IMG/VR virus record: IMGVR_UViG_3300033571_003546
Span: 1-28,628 of that record
DNA length: 28,628 nucleotides
Reading direction: 5' to 3' (one strand)
From: a virus
Part shown: in pieces, positions 7,410 to 16,731 of the stretch
Numbering within the stretch: the stretch's first letter is position 1
Layout: the number at the start of each line of letters is the position of its first letter
Position numbers and translations under genes: made by a program
Notes under the pieces: model-generated
What the model was told of the DNA's origin: nothing
What the model saw: only the letters and a program-made list of their open reading frames with translations
The model's database searches: none

Positions 7410-10178
7410 ATGACAATCGCACCTTCTTCCCTACTTAAATCCTACATGAATAACTCTATTGCAGAGGGGATTTTCAACGAGATTACAAATAGAACCGCAA
7501 GATATTATTATTTCTTAGGTAAAACTCTCTCATGGGAAGATGAAGCGACTCCACCATTTCCTATTGATAGTTTTAACTATGAGTTACAAACTAGAAATGA
7601 GATGATTACCTTTAAGGAAATCAAACCAACTGATATTGCTTTCGTTATTCCAAGATACAATTGGCAATTAAATACAGTCTATGACATGTATGATGATCAA
7701 TACAGTAAAGAAGTTCAAGGATATGATTTAATTTCTGGTGGTCTTGGATATGCTTCTACACCAAATGTTTGGGTAGGTTCTGCAGGTGCAGTTACATGGA
7801 CTGCAAATACTGTAGTTCTTGAAGGATCCTTTATCAGAGTAACAAATGGTAATGGTGGTTTTAGATACTATATTGCTGCAGTTGGTGGAACTACATCTTC
7901 TACTGCACCGACTCATACAGATGGAACTGTTGCAAATGGAACTGTTCAATTTACACACGTTGTTGTAAGTGATGGTGGTGGTACTGGTGCTTCTGCTCAG
8001 GCAGTTATACTTGATGGTAAAGTTACTGATGTGATTTTAGTAGATCGTGGTATAAACTACACTTCTGCACCATCATTGCATATTGCTGGTGGTCAAGGTT
8101 CTGGTGCTATTGCCAGAGCAGTAGTCAATGTTGCTCCATCTGGTGCTCAAAGATTAGAAGAAGCACGCTTTTATGTTGTTACTGATGAGTTTAACGTATA
8201 CAAATGTTTAGACAATAATAACAACGCATTATCACAATTTAAACCAACAGGAACTACAGTTGACCCTGTAATATTTCCAGATGGTTACATGTGGAAATTT
8301 ATATACAATATTCCTATTGCATTAAGAACAAAGTTTTTAACTAATGACTTTATGCCAGTAGTTACTGCTTTAAAGAATCAATTTTACTCAAACGGAAACT
8401 TACAGAGTATTCGTATTGATCAGGCAGGCAGTGGTTACACTACAGGAACTATCACTGTTCAGGGTGACGGATTCTTAGAGGCAGACCCAATTTATATTAC
8501 TGGTGGGTCTGTTGCTTTTGCTGGAGAAGGATATACTGAAGCTACTTTGGTCGTTCAGCCACCATTTACAAACGTGTCTTCATGGTTATCAAATACTCTT
8601 GTTTTACAAGGACAAAGACTATCATACAATAATAACATTTATGAAGTTGCAGTTTCTGGTATTACAACAACAGTTGGTCCAGTGCATCGTTATAATACGG
8701 TAGCCAATGGAACTGCTGCTTTAACATACATCGGTACAACTATCACTGGTGATTTAGAAATCACAGATGGTGAAATTACAGATGTAACTTTATACGCTAT
8801 GTTGCGTGAGATTCAAATTGTTAATAATGGCTCTGGCTATACTTCTGCACCTACAGTTAACATTACTGGTGGAGCAGGTTCTGGAGCCCACGCAGTTGCT
8901 GTACTCCAAGGTGGTAGTGTTATTCAAGTTATTGTTACTAATGGTGGTGATGATTTTACATCGACACCAACGATTACCTTTGGAGACATCTGGACAGCTT
9001 CAACTGCAGTCAATATCGGAGAACAATATTATTTCTCCAATAGATTATACACTGTAACTGTTGCTGGTACTACTGGTTTAACTGCACCTGTGCATTTAAC
9101 TGGAACTGCAACAAATGGTACTGCTACTTTCCAATATGTTGGTTCACCAGCTACTGGTTTAGGGTTTTTAAAATACGGTGCAGGATATTCTTCTATCCCT
9201 TCTTCATCTATTGTTGGTAATACAGGATCTGAAGGTGCAGAAGTTGTATTTACTTCTGTTAAATCTGAAGCAAAGTTAATTCCAATTTTTGATGGTGGAC
9301 AGTTAGTTGATGTTCAAATTGACGATGGTGGTGTTGGTTATACTAACGTAAATTTAACAGTAGCAGGTAACGGAACAGGTGCTGCTATTAGTGCTAACCT
9401 TTCTCCAGGTGACGTTGACTCACTTCAAGCCAATATTGAATTGTTGACCCTTGATGGACGTATTATGTCTATCCCAGTAATTTCTGGTGGATGGGGTTAT
9501 GCTGCAGCTACAGTTACTATTGAAGGAGATGGTTCTGGAGCAGAAGCAGTTGCTGTTATTGAAAATGGTGCTGTTAAGAAAATTAGAATGGTATCATATG
9601 GTGAAAATTATCGTTATGCTAAAGTTACTATTTCTGGTAACGGATATGGTGCAAAGGGTAGAGCAGTAATTACTCCATATGGTGGACATGGTAAGTTTGC
9701 TATTAATGGTTTATTTGCAAGAACATTAATGTTTTACACTAATATTTCTGGTGACAAAAATCAAGGTTTTGATGTAAATAACGACTATCGTCAATTGGGT
9801 ATTTTAAAGAATCCAAGACGTTATGGTTCAACTAATGCTGCTGTATCAATTTCAGGATCTGCGTGCTTTGTAGTTTCAGGAACTATTAGCACTACATTCT
9901 TCCCAGCGGACTCTATAATTGAAGATTCTGTATCATCAAAACGATTTAGAATTGTTACAAATACAGGAACTGCTGCATTGTTACAATCATTAGACAATTT
10001 TGTCCCTCAAATCGGAACAACCTTTGTTAATGAAGGTAGCTTCACATTCACCGCAAGTGCAGTGACTCTACCGACCATTGATAAATATTCAGGTGACCTG
10101 CTCTTTATAGACAATAGACAAGGGTTCACCCCAACATTAGACCAATCAGTTACTTTAAGAACGATTCTTCGTTTCTAA
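7410..10178 (+). CDS. gp8: Baseplate wedge subunit gp8, enlarged by internal repeats
   Basis: The product is 922 residues; T4 gp8 has 334. Three separated blocks match T4 gp8: residues ~25-95 (YYYFLGKTLSWEDEATPPFP, then DIAFVIPRYNW, compare T4 DAVIPRRDW), ~250-310 (FPDGYMWKFIYNIP, compare GYVWEYLFEIP), and ~760-922 (NQGFDVNNDYRQLGILKNP, and an end SGDLLFIDNRQ...RTILRF, compare SGEMIYMENRP...NILFTF). Between them, residues ~110-245 and ~300-755 hold about eight GxGYxxxP repeats of the form I-x-I-x3-G-x-GY-x3-P-x-V, three W...PxH...NGT modules, and Gly/Ala-rich linkers. gp8 dimers lie on the outer wedge, so the insertions could project from the baseplate. The ATG is five bases after the previous stop. 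Identity is firm; the role of the insertions is unknown. Confidence 0.9.
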   Translation: MTIAPSSLLKSYMNNSIAEGIFNEITNRTARYYYFLGKTLSWEDEATPPFPIDSFNYELQTRNEMITFKEIKPTDIAFVIPRYNWQLNTVYDMYDDQYSKEVQGYDLISGGLGYASTPNVWVGSAGAVTWTANTVVLEGSFIRVTNGNGGFRYYIAAVGGTTSSTAPTHTDGTVANGTVQFTHVVVSDGGGTGASAQAVILDGKVTDVILVDRGINYTSAPSLHIAGGQGSGAIARAVVNVAPSGAQRLEEARFYVVTDEFNVYKCLDNNNNALSQFKPTGTTVDPVIFPDGYMWKFIYNIPIALRTKFLTNDFMPVVTALKNQFYSNGNLQSIRIDQAGSGYTTGTITVQGDGFLEADPIYITGGSVAFAGEGYTEATLVVQPPFTNVSSWLSNTLVLQGQRLSYNNNIYEVAVSGITTTVGPVHRYNTVANGTAALTYIGTTITGDLEITDGEITDVTLYAMLREIQIVNNGSGYTSAPTVNITGGAGSGAHAVAVLQGGSVIQVIVTNGGDDFTSTPTITFGDIWTASTAVNIGEQYYFSNRLYTVTVAGTTGLTAPVHLTGTATNGTATFQYVGSPATGLGFLKYGAGYSSIPSSSIVGNTGSEGAEVVFTSVKSEAKLIPIFDGGQLVDVQIDDGGVGYTNVNLTVAGNGTGAAISANLSPGDVDSLQANIELLTLDGRIMSIPVISGGWGYAAATVTIEGDGSGAEAVAVIENGAVKKIRMVSYGENYRYAKVTISGNGYGAKGRAVITPYGGHGKFAINGLFARTLMFYTNISGDKNQGFDVNNDYRQLGILKNPRRYGSTNAAVSISGSACFVVSGTISTTFFPADSIIEDSVSSKRFRIVTNTGTAALLQSLDNFVPQIGTTFVNEGSFTFTASAVTLPTIDKYSGDLLFIDNRQGFTPTLDQSVTLRTILRF
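7797..7967 (+). repeat. W...PxH...NGT module, gp8 copy 1
   Basis: gp8 residues ~130-186 run from Trp130 through YYIAAVGGTT, APTH and NGTVQFTHV. The order of landmarks (Trp, Gly, aromatic pair, GTT, PTH, NGT, aromatic) is the same as in copies 2 and 3 and in the copies in gp7 and the DUF4815 protein. This copy has an extra GNGG loop before the aromatic pair. Confidence 0.6.
8583..8733 (+). repeat. W...PxH...NGT module, gp8 copy 2
   Basis: gp8 residues ~392-441 run from Trp392 through NNIYEVAVSGITT, GPVH and NGTAALTYIG. This copy has diverged from copies 1 and 3 (GITT for GTT). A GxGY repeat precedes and follows it, so the two repeat types alternate along gp8. Confidence 0.6.
8991..9142 (+). 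repeat. W...PxH...NGT module, gp8 copy 3
   Basis: gp8 residues ~528-578 run from Trp528 through NRLYTVTVAGTT, APVH and NGTATFQYVG. This is the copy closest to the gp7 module (NRLYQVTAAGTT), pointing to transfer of the module between neighbouring genes or to a common donor. Confidence 0.62.
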
Positions 10179-10180
10179 AG

Positions 10181-10188
10181 AATAAATA
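10181..10188 (+). promoter_or_regulatory. Candidate T4-type late promoter box (AATAAATA)
   Basis: AATAAATA lies just after the gp8 stop and 35 bases before the DUF4815 start. It matches the TATAAATA/NATAAATA -10 element of T4-like late promoters, which need no -35 box. Its place in one of the few real gaps supports it. The same motif inside coding sequence at 10080-10087 shows that the match alone is not decisive. Confidence 0.5.
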
Positions 10189-10223
10189 GAACGACGCTAA
10201 CCTTTAGGATAAAGAGTTAAACA

Positions 10224-13200
10224 ATGATAGATTTTAATACAGAACCATATAATGACGACTTTGACGAGAATAATAAATTCTACAGAATTTTGTTCCGTCC
10301 AAGTTTTGCGGTTCAGGCACGTGAACTCACTCAGATGCAGTCAATCCTGCAAAATCAAATCAAACAGCATGGAGACCACATCTTTAAACAAGGTGCTATG
10401 GTTATCCCTGGACAAATCTCTATAGACAGTAATGTTGACTATGTTAAGATTCAACCAGTATTTGCTGGTGCAATCGTTGAAACTTACATCAATGAATTAG
10501 AAGGTTTAGTTGTTGTTGGTCAAAGTGGACTAACTGCTCAGGTTATTAAAGTTGAAAATGCTTCTGGTGCAGATTTTGCGACTTTATATGTTCGTTATAC
10601 AAACTCTGGTGATGATAGCGAAACTAAAACATTTGCTGATGATGAAGTAATTACACCACAAGACCCACTACTTTCTGCATATACAGTTCAAGCGATTTCA
10701 TCTGATGCAACAGGAACTGGTTCTACTGCTACTATTGAACGTGGTGTTTACTATGTGAATGGTCATTTCGTTTTAGTTGACCCACAAGTAATTACATTAG
10801 ACAAATATTCAAATACTCCAACATATAGAATTGGATTGAATGTTGAAGAGAAACTTATTACTCCAGAAGATCCAGGATATGAGATGCTTTTGGACAATGC
10901 TCAAAATAGTTTTAACTTTGCAGCTCCAGGTGCGCATCGTTACTATATTGATTTAATTTTATCTAAAAAGGATATTAATTCTGTAGATGATGTAGGTTTT
11001 GTAGAATTACTACGTGTGGATCAAGGGCAAATTAAACGTCATACTACACGAACAGAATATTCACAGATTGAAAAAACTTTAGCTCGTAGAACTTCTGACG
11101 AATCTGGTGATTATACCGTTCGCAGTTTTCCAATCGATATTCGTGAACACAGAAATAATAATCGTGGGGCATGGGATGAAAATTTAGTTTATTTAATTGG
11201 TGATGTTGTAACCAATGGAACTAATTCTAATGGCACACCAATTACCTATGTTGCCAAAAACTCTGGCACATCAATTAATATTCCACCAACACATACATCT
11301 GGAGCAGCATTTGATGGTCCAGGATCTACTGGTGTTCAGTGGGAATACAATCAACAACCTTTCTACAATCGTGGAATTTATTCTCCAGAAGATGGTGGTG
11401 ATGAAGCTAAATTAGCTGTTGGTTTGGAGCCTGGAAAAGCATATGTTCAAGGATATGAAATCGAAAAGATTTCTACTGAATATGTACCAGTTAATAAATC
11501 AAGAACTTTTGTTCAAGTAGATAATGCTATTATTCCAGCCACTGTTGGAAACTATTTGTTTGTAACCAATGTTAATAATTTACCTCCAGTACATTCATTT
11601 GGCACAGTCACTTTATACGATCGAATAGCTGGTTCTTCTGGTCGTGGTGCAACTGCTGGTACTGCTATTGGTAGAGCACGTGTTCGTTTTATCGAATGGC
11701 ACAACGGAACCATTGGATCTAACTCTGCAGTATATAAACTAGGTTTATTTGATGTTGTTATGTTTACAGGTTCTTTATCACGTAATGTGAAATCTGTTTT
11801 CTTTGACAACGGAGACGCAAATCTTAATTTCTCAGCAGACATTGAACCAGACTATCTACGTTTAGTGGGTAACGCATCTGCGTCTTCTTCTACTACAGTG
11901 ACTGGTGCAGGAACATCATTCCAAACCGATTTAATCGTTGGTGATTATGTTCGTCTCGGTACAAATGTTCGTAGAGTAACTGCAATCGGCAGTCAAACTC
12001 AAATCACTGTTGATGCATCAGTCAACGTAACTGGTGTTACTATTGATAGACTGAGCACCGACATTCGTGAACCAGAAAATAATTCACTATTATATAAATT
12101 TCCGTATTATGCAATTAAATCTGTAAGAACATCGCTTGGAACTAACGATACTGCATATTCTGTATACGAAAGATTTACTGGCACAACTTCTAGTGGTTCT
12201 GGTGGAACATGTACGCTAACAGCAACTACATCAAGTGGTGTATTTGCTTCTGCAGCAGAAACTGATAACTACATTTTAGTTAATAATGATTCTACTTCAG
12301 GTGGTGCTATTGTAGCTCCAAATAGCATTAGTGTTTCTGGTGCTACTGTGCAGTTTGTTTTACCAGACACTTTCGCATCAACTAACTTTATCATTATTGG
12401 TACAGTTAATAAAACTGGTGCGACACTAACTGAAAAATCTAAAACTTTAACTACTAATACAGTAACATTTAGCACCCAAGCTGCAGCGACTAAAACTGAG
12501 TTGTTGTTGGGTAAAGCAGATGCCTATAGAATTATTAGTATCAAAATGGATTCTGGTACTTTTGCATCGCCATCTGGTTCTTATACTCTTGATGTTGGTG
12601 ACAGATATGAATTCGATTCTGGTCAAAGAAGCACACATTATGATCTAGCTCGATTAATTTTAAAGTCATCATTCTCTGCACCTACAAGTGCAATTCAAGT
12701 AGTTTATGAATATTTTGAACACTCTACTGGTGATTACTTTACTGTAAATTCATATCCAGCTAACGTGGCATATTCAGCGATTCCTTTATATCAAGGAGTT
12801 TCATTAAGAGATTTTATCGACTTCCGTCCACGTATTTCTGATGATGGTGCTAATTTCTCTGGTGGTGGTTCTTCACCTTCCTTAGTTCCAAAACGTGGTA
12901 TTGATATTCGTGCTGATTACTCATATCATCTAGCACGCAAAACTAAAATTGCAATAGACTTCAATGGACAATTCTTTTCTATTGATGGTGTACCTTCTTT
13001 AAATCCAGGAGATGCGTTAGATCCTTCTCTTGGCATGATTCTTTATAACTTAACTCTAGAACCGTATACATTTGGTACTGGAAGTAATAGCGTAAGTATT
13101 GAAACTTATGACAATAAACGATACACAATGCGTGATATTGGCAAGTTAGAAAAACGTATTGATAATCTAGAATACTATACTTCACTATCACTACTTGAAC

Positions 13201-16200
13201 AACAAACTGAGTCTTTAGATATCGTTGACTCTAATGGTGATTCAAGATTTAAAAACGGATTTATTGTAGATGGATTCACAGGACACAATACTGGAGATGT
13301 TACATCTGAAGATTATTTGTGTTCGATTGATATGGAGAAAGGTGAACTTCGTCCATTCTACTCTATGCAAAACGTCAATTTAATTGAGAAAAACTCAACT
13401 AATTCTCAACGTGCATCGAGCAATTATCAATTATATGGTGATGTTATCACATTACCAGTTCTTGAACATCTACCATTAATTAAACAAGATTATGCTTCTC
13501 GTTTAGAGAACATCAATCCTTTTGCTATCTTTACATTCTTGGGTAATGTTTCTATAACACCAGCAACTGATGACTGGTTTGAAGTAGATCGTCGTCCAGA
13601 TTTAGTTAATGAAGTTGAAGGTAACTTTAATACTATTAAAAATATTGCTGAACGTGCTGGAGTCTTAGGCACAGTTTGGAATGCTTGGCAGTCTCAGTGG
13701 TCTGGCACTCCAGTCAGCATCGGTAGAACTGTATTTACTACAGGTACTAACTGGGCTGCTGGACAGGGAGATGTACGCATTGGTGTTGCAGAATTTAACA
13801 ATAGATTTGGAGCAGTTGCTGGTGGACACACCAATGCTCGTCAAGTTGCAGTTGAATCTACTGCCACTCTTGTTGGGCAAAGAAGAACTGGTGTTAGAAC
13901 ATCAATTATAACTAAAATTGATCGTCAAGTAGTTGCAGATCGTGTACTTTCAACTGCTGCTATTCCATTCATTCGTTCTAGAAATGTTCTAGTTCAAGTT
14001 AAAGCATTAAAACCAAACACTCGTTTTTATCCGTTCTTCGATGATGTAGATGTATCAGCTTTCTGCACACCAGCTTCTAAAATTGTTTATACACCAGGAA
14101 CTGGAGTTTTTGACGACTCAACGAATGTCGGTGGTTTATCTACTGGTGCAGCACGTCGTATTGATGGTGATACTCAAGTTTGTTTAAATCGTGGAGATAT
14201 TATCACTGGACAAACTTCTAACGCTACAGCTGTGGTTGTTGGTCGTGAATATAATCCAGATACTAATGTGTATTCTTTATTCGTTGCTAATATTAGAGGA
14301 ACCTTTACTGCTTCTGAAGTAATCCTTGGTTCTCTTTCAGGAGCCACTGGAACATTTACATCTTTAACAACAAATGCTATTGGTGGAAATTTAGTTTCTA
14401 ACTTTAGTGGCGACTTAAACTTATTGTTTAATATTCCAAACACAGATTCTCTACGTTTCCGCACTGGTGCTCGTGAGTTTAAACTTATTGATAATACTCA
14501 ATCTAATGGAGCATTTACTTCTCGTGGACGTGGAATTTATCGTGCTCAAGGTATCTTAGAAACTCGTCAACAAACTGTTAATGCAGTTCGTAACGCTGAA
14601 CTTGTTGAAGAACAGATTCGTGACAATCGTGTTATTGTACAAGCGTCTGAAAGAATTGTTGCAGATACTGGTTGGTGGGATCCGTTGGCACAAACCTTCT
14701 TGGTTGAACAAAAGGGTGGTGCTTTCTTAACTAAAGTTGATGTATTCTTTGCATCTAAAGACTCTAGTATTCCAGTCAATCTAGAAATCCGTGAAGTTGT
14801 TAATGGATATCCAGGAAAATTAGTTCTGCCATTCTCTAAAGTTTCTATCAAACCATCTGAAGTTAATCTATCTTCAACAACAGTTACTGTTGATGGTGAA
14901 GCTGTTCCAAAGTACGATACACCAACTACATTTAACTTCCCAAGTCCAGTATATGTTCAAAACAATACTGAGTATGCTATCGTTCTTTCTTCAGATTCAA
15001 ATAATTACAGAGTTTGGATTTCTCAGATTGGTGACCAGATTCCAGGATCTTCACGCACAATTTCTGAACAACCTTACATGGGTGTATTCTTTAAATCACA
15101 GAATGCTTCTACATGGACAGCTGATCAAACTCAAGATTTGAAATTTACAATCTATCGTGCTAAATTTGCGACAGAAACTGTAGGTAATATTGAATTTGTA
15201 AACGATGTGTTACCATTTAGAACACTAGACTTTGATCCAATCGAAACTCGTACTGGTGTGACTAAGGTTCGTGTTTATCAACGTGACCACGGAATGCCTG
15301 TTGGTTCTAGAGTTGTTATCACTGACTCAAACCCTCAGCGTTTAACTGGTGCTGCTGGAACAGGAACTATTAGCGTTTCTACTTCTAGTACTGCTGTTAC
15401 TGGTGTTGGAACTTCATTTACAACTCAATTAAGTGTTGGCTCTATCATTTACAATACTGCTGGTACATTTGTTGGTAAAGTTGCTTCAATAGCAAGCAAT
15501 ACTTCCTTAACTCTAGCTGCCAATGGTGCGGTAGCAGGTACTGGTGCTGCATTTAAACACACAGCACCTATTAATGGAATCCCAACAACAGAATTTTATA
15601 CAACTCATATTATTAGTGACGTTGATTTAGATTCTTATTGTATTACTGTTGCAACTGCAGCTACTATTACTGGTTATGCTGGCGGAACTACAATTCGTGC
15701 CACTCGTAATATTCAGTATGATGAAGTTCAGCCATTAGTTCAGGTTCAGACTTTCTCTGAGACTATGACCACTTTTGGAATTAAAACTGCTTCTGGTAGA
15801 TCTGTTGATAGTACTACACAAACCGCATATGCATTGGATTCTACATTTACTGATGTGTTGGCGAATGAAAACAATGTATTCTTCTCACCAAGAATGGTCG
15901 CTTCTGAAGTTAATGAAAATAATAGTTTAGGTGGTAATAAGTCAGTGACATTTAATGTTACTATGCAAACTACAAATGACTCATTATCTCCAATCTTAGA
16001 CACTCAAAGAACCAGTCTTGTTGCTATTCACAATAAAGTAAATAGTCCATCTGAAACTAATGTGAACGTGGCTAACCTAGATGATAATACGTTATTGTCT
16101 GCTAATACTAGTATTGCATTTAATGGAACTACAGATGCCATAACTACAACAAATTCAACAGCTAGACAGATTTTACAAACAGTGACTGTTGGTAAGTTTT

Positions 16201-16730
16201 TGACTATTTCTGGATCTACTTCTGGAGCTAATGATGGTACATTCTTAGTTCTAGGTGTTTCAGACGATGGAACTACAACTACAGTTAGATTAGATGCCTC
16301 TTTAACCACTCAATCTGCAGGTGCTGGTGTTACTATAAAACTTCGTGAGATTTTCGTGGCTGAGATTGCTCCAGTTGGAAGCACTTCATATAGCAAGTAT
16401 GTGACTAAGAAAGTCAATCTGGCAAATCCTTCTTTGTTTGCTAGAATTCGTCTTGCTGCAAGTATTCCTCCAGACGCTGCATTGGAAGTTTATTATAAGG
16501 TTGGTGCGGTTGGAGCGACCACTGAATTTAACACTGTAAATTGGATCCCATTGAATTCAGATGCTCCGATTATTTACGCACAGCAGGGTAGCGAGCAGTT
16601 CACTGATATGACCTTCTCAACTGGTAACATTCCTGCATTTGAGTCTATTCAGGTTAAACTGGTTATGAAGTCAACAAACAGTTCTGCTGTTCCTAAGGTT
16701 AAAGATCTTCGTGTGATTGCGTGTGCTTAA
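10224..16730 (+). CDS. Giant DUF4815-type baseplate/tail structural protein (VrlC-like of marine T4-like phages)
   Basis: The product is 2168 residues, the largest here. The N-terminus (FNTEPYNDDFDENNKFYRIL, FRPSFAVQARELTQMQSILQ) is the start typical of DUF4815 proteins in T4-like marine phages. A W...PTH module lies at residues ~317-375. Two related beta modules of the form STTVTGxGTSF...L.VGD are at ~547-610 and ~1712-1782. The C-terminal half contains WWDPLAQTFLVEQKGG (near 1480) followed by a jelly-roll-like region with NNTEYAIVLSSDSNNY, and the protein ends with a conserved-looking NSSAVPKVKDLRVIA. No enzymatic motif is seen. In T4 this place downstream of gene 8 holds genes 9-12, so a role in the outer baseplate and fibre attachment is likely but inferred. 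The ribosome site is AGGATAAAGAG, ending about nine bases before the ATG. Confidence 0.85.
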   Translation: MIDFNTEPYNDDFDENNKFYRILFRPSFAVQARELTQMQSILQNQIKQHGDHIFKQGAMVIPGQISIDSNVDYVKIQPVFAGAIVETYINELEGLVVVGQSGLTAQVIKVENASGADFATLYVRYTNSGDDSETKTFADDEVITPQDPLLSAYTVQAISSDATGTGSTATIERGVYYVNGHFVLVDPQVITLDKYSNTPTYRIGLNVEEKLITPEDPGYEMLLDNAQNSFNFAAPGAHRYYIDLILSKKDINSVDDVGFVELLRVDQGQIKRHTTRTEYSQIEKTLARRTSDESGDYTVRSFPIDIREHRNNNRGAWDENLVYLIGDVVTNGTNSNGTPITYVAKNSGTSINIPPTHTSGAAFDGPGSTGVQWEYNQQPFYNRGIYSPEDGGDEAKLAVGLEPGKAYVQGYEIEKISTEYVPVNKSRTFVQVDNAIIPATVGNYLFVTNVNNLPPVHSFGTVTLYDRIAGSSGRGATAGTAIGRARVRFIEWHNGTIGSNSAVYKLGLFDVVMFTGSLSRNVKSVFFDNGDANLNFSADIEPDYLRLVGNASASSSTTVTGAGTSFQTDLIVGDYVRLGTNVRRVTAIGSQTQITVDASVNVTGVTIDRLSTDIREPENNSLLYKFPYYAIKSVRTSLGTNDTAYSVYERFTGTTSSGSGGTCTLTATTSSGVFASAAETDNYILVNNDSTSGGAIVAPNSISVSGATVQFVLPDTFASTNFIIIGTVNKTGATLTEKSKTLTTNTVTFSTQAAATKTELLLGKADAYRIISIKMDSGTFASPSGSYTLDVGDRYEFDSGQRSTHYDLARLILKSSFSAPTSAIQVVYEYFEHSTGDYFTVNSYPANVAYSAIPLYQGVSLRDFIDFRPRISDDGANFSGGGSSPSLVPKRGIDIRADYSYHLARKTKIAIDFNGQFFSIDGVPSLNPGDALDPSLGMILYNLTLEPYTFGTGSNSVSIETYDNKRYTMRDIGKLEKRIDNLEYYTSLSLLEQQTESLDIVDSNGDSRFKNGFIVDGFTGHNTGDVTSEDYLCSIDMEKGELRPFYSMQNVNLIEKNSTNSQRASSNYQLYGDVITLPVLEHLPLIKQDYASRLENINPFAIFTFLGNVSITPATDDWFEVDRRPDLVNEVEGNFNTIKNIAERAGVLGTVWNAWQSQWSGTPVSIGRTVFTTGTNWAAGQGDVRIGVAEFNNRFGAVAGGHTNARQVAVESTATLVGQRRTGVRTSIITKIDRQVVADRVLSTAAIPFIRSRNVLVQVKALKPNTRFYPFFDDVDVSAFCTPASKIVYTPGTGVFDDSTNVGGLSTGAARRIDGDTQVCLNRGDIITGQTSNATAVVVGREYNPDTNVYSLFVANIRGTFTASEVILGSLSGATGTFTSLTTNAIGGNLVSNFSGDLNLLFNIPNTDSLRFRTGAREFKLIDNTQSNGAFTSRGRGIYRAQGILETRQQTVNAVRNAELVEEQIRDNRVIVQASERIVADTGWWDPLAQTFLVEQKGGAFLTKVDVFFASKDSSIPVNLEIREVVNGYPGKLVLPFSKVSIKPSEVNLSSTTVTVDGEAVPKYDTPTTFNFPSPVYVQNNTEYAIVLSSDSNNYRVWISQIGDQIPGSSRTISEQPYMGVFFKSQNASTWTADQTQDLKFTIYRAKFATETVGNIEFVNDVLPFRTLDFDPIETRTGVTKVRVYQRDHGMPVGSRVVITDSNPQRLTGAAGTGTISVSTSSTAVTGVGTSFTTQLSVGSIIYNTAGTFVGKVASIASNTSLTLAANGAVAGTGAAFKHTAPINGIPTTEFYTTHIISDVDLDSYCITVATAATITGYAGGTTIRATRNIQYDEVQPLVQVQTFSETMTTFGIKTASGRSVDSTTQTAYALDSTFTDVLANENNVFFSPRMVASEVNENNSLGGNKSVTFNVTMQTTNDSLSPILDTQRTSLVAIHNKVNSPSETNVNVANLDDNTLLSANTSIAFNGTTDAITTTNSTARQILQTVTVGKFLTISGSTSGANDGTFLVLGVSDDGTTTTVRLDASLTTQSAGAGVTIKLREIFVAEIAPVGSTSYSKYVTKKVNLANPSLFARIRLAASIPPDAALEVYYKVGAVGATTEFNTVNWIPLNSDAPIIYAQQGSEQFTDMTFSTGNIPAFESIQVKLVMKSTNSSAVPKVKDLRVIACA
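11172..11350 (+). repeat. W...PxH module in the DUF4815 protein
   Basis: Residues ~317-375 run from the Trp of GAWDENLVYLIGDVV through TYVAKNSGTSINIPPTHTSG to VQWEY. The AW-x-NxxVY-x-xGDVV opening is the closest in the window to CBM5/12 carbohydrate-binding modules. It puts a fifth copy of the module in a third consecutive large baseplate gene. Confidence 0.58.
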
Positions 16731-16731
16731 T

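Noticed and set aside
7405-7412. TATAAATG at the gp8 start as a late promoter
   Set aside because: The match includes the gp8 ATG itself, so a transcript from it could not carry the full start region.
16717-16731. TTG start five codons before ATG 16732 of the coiled-coil gene
   Set aside because: It lies inside the DUF4815 gene and has no ribosome site; ATG 16732 directly after the upstream stop gives the expected N-terminus.
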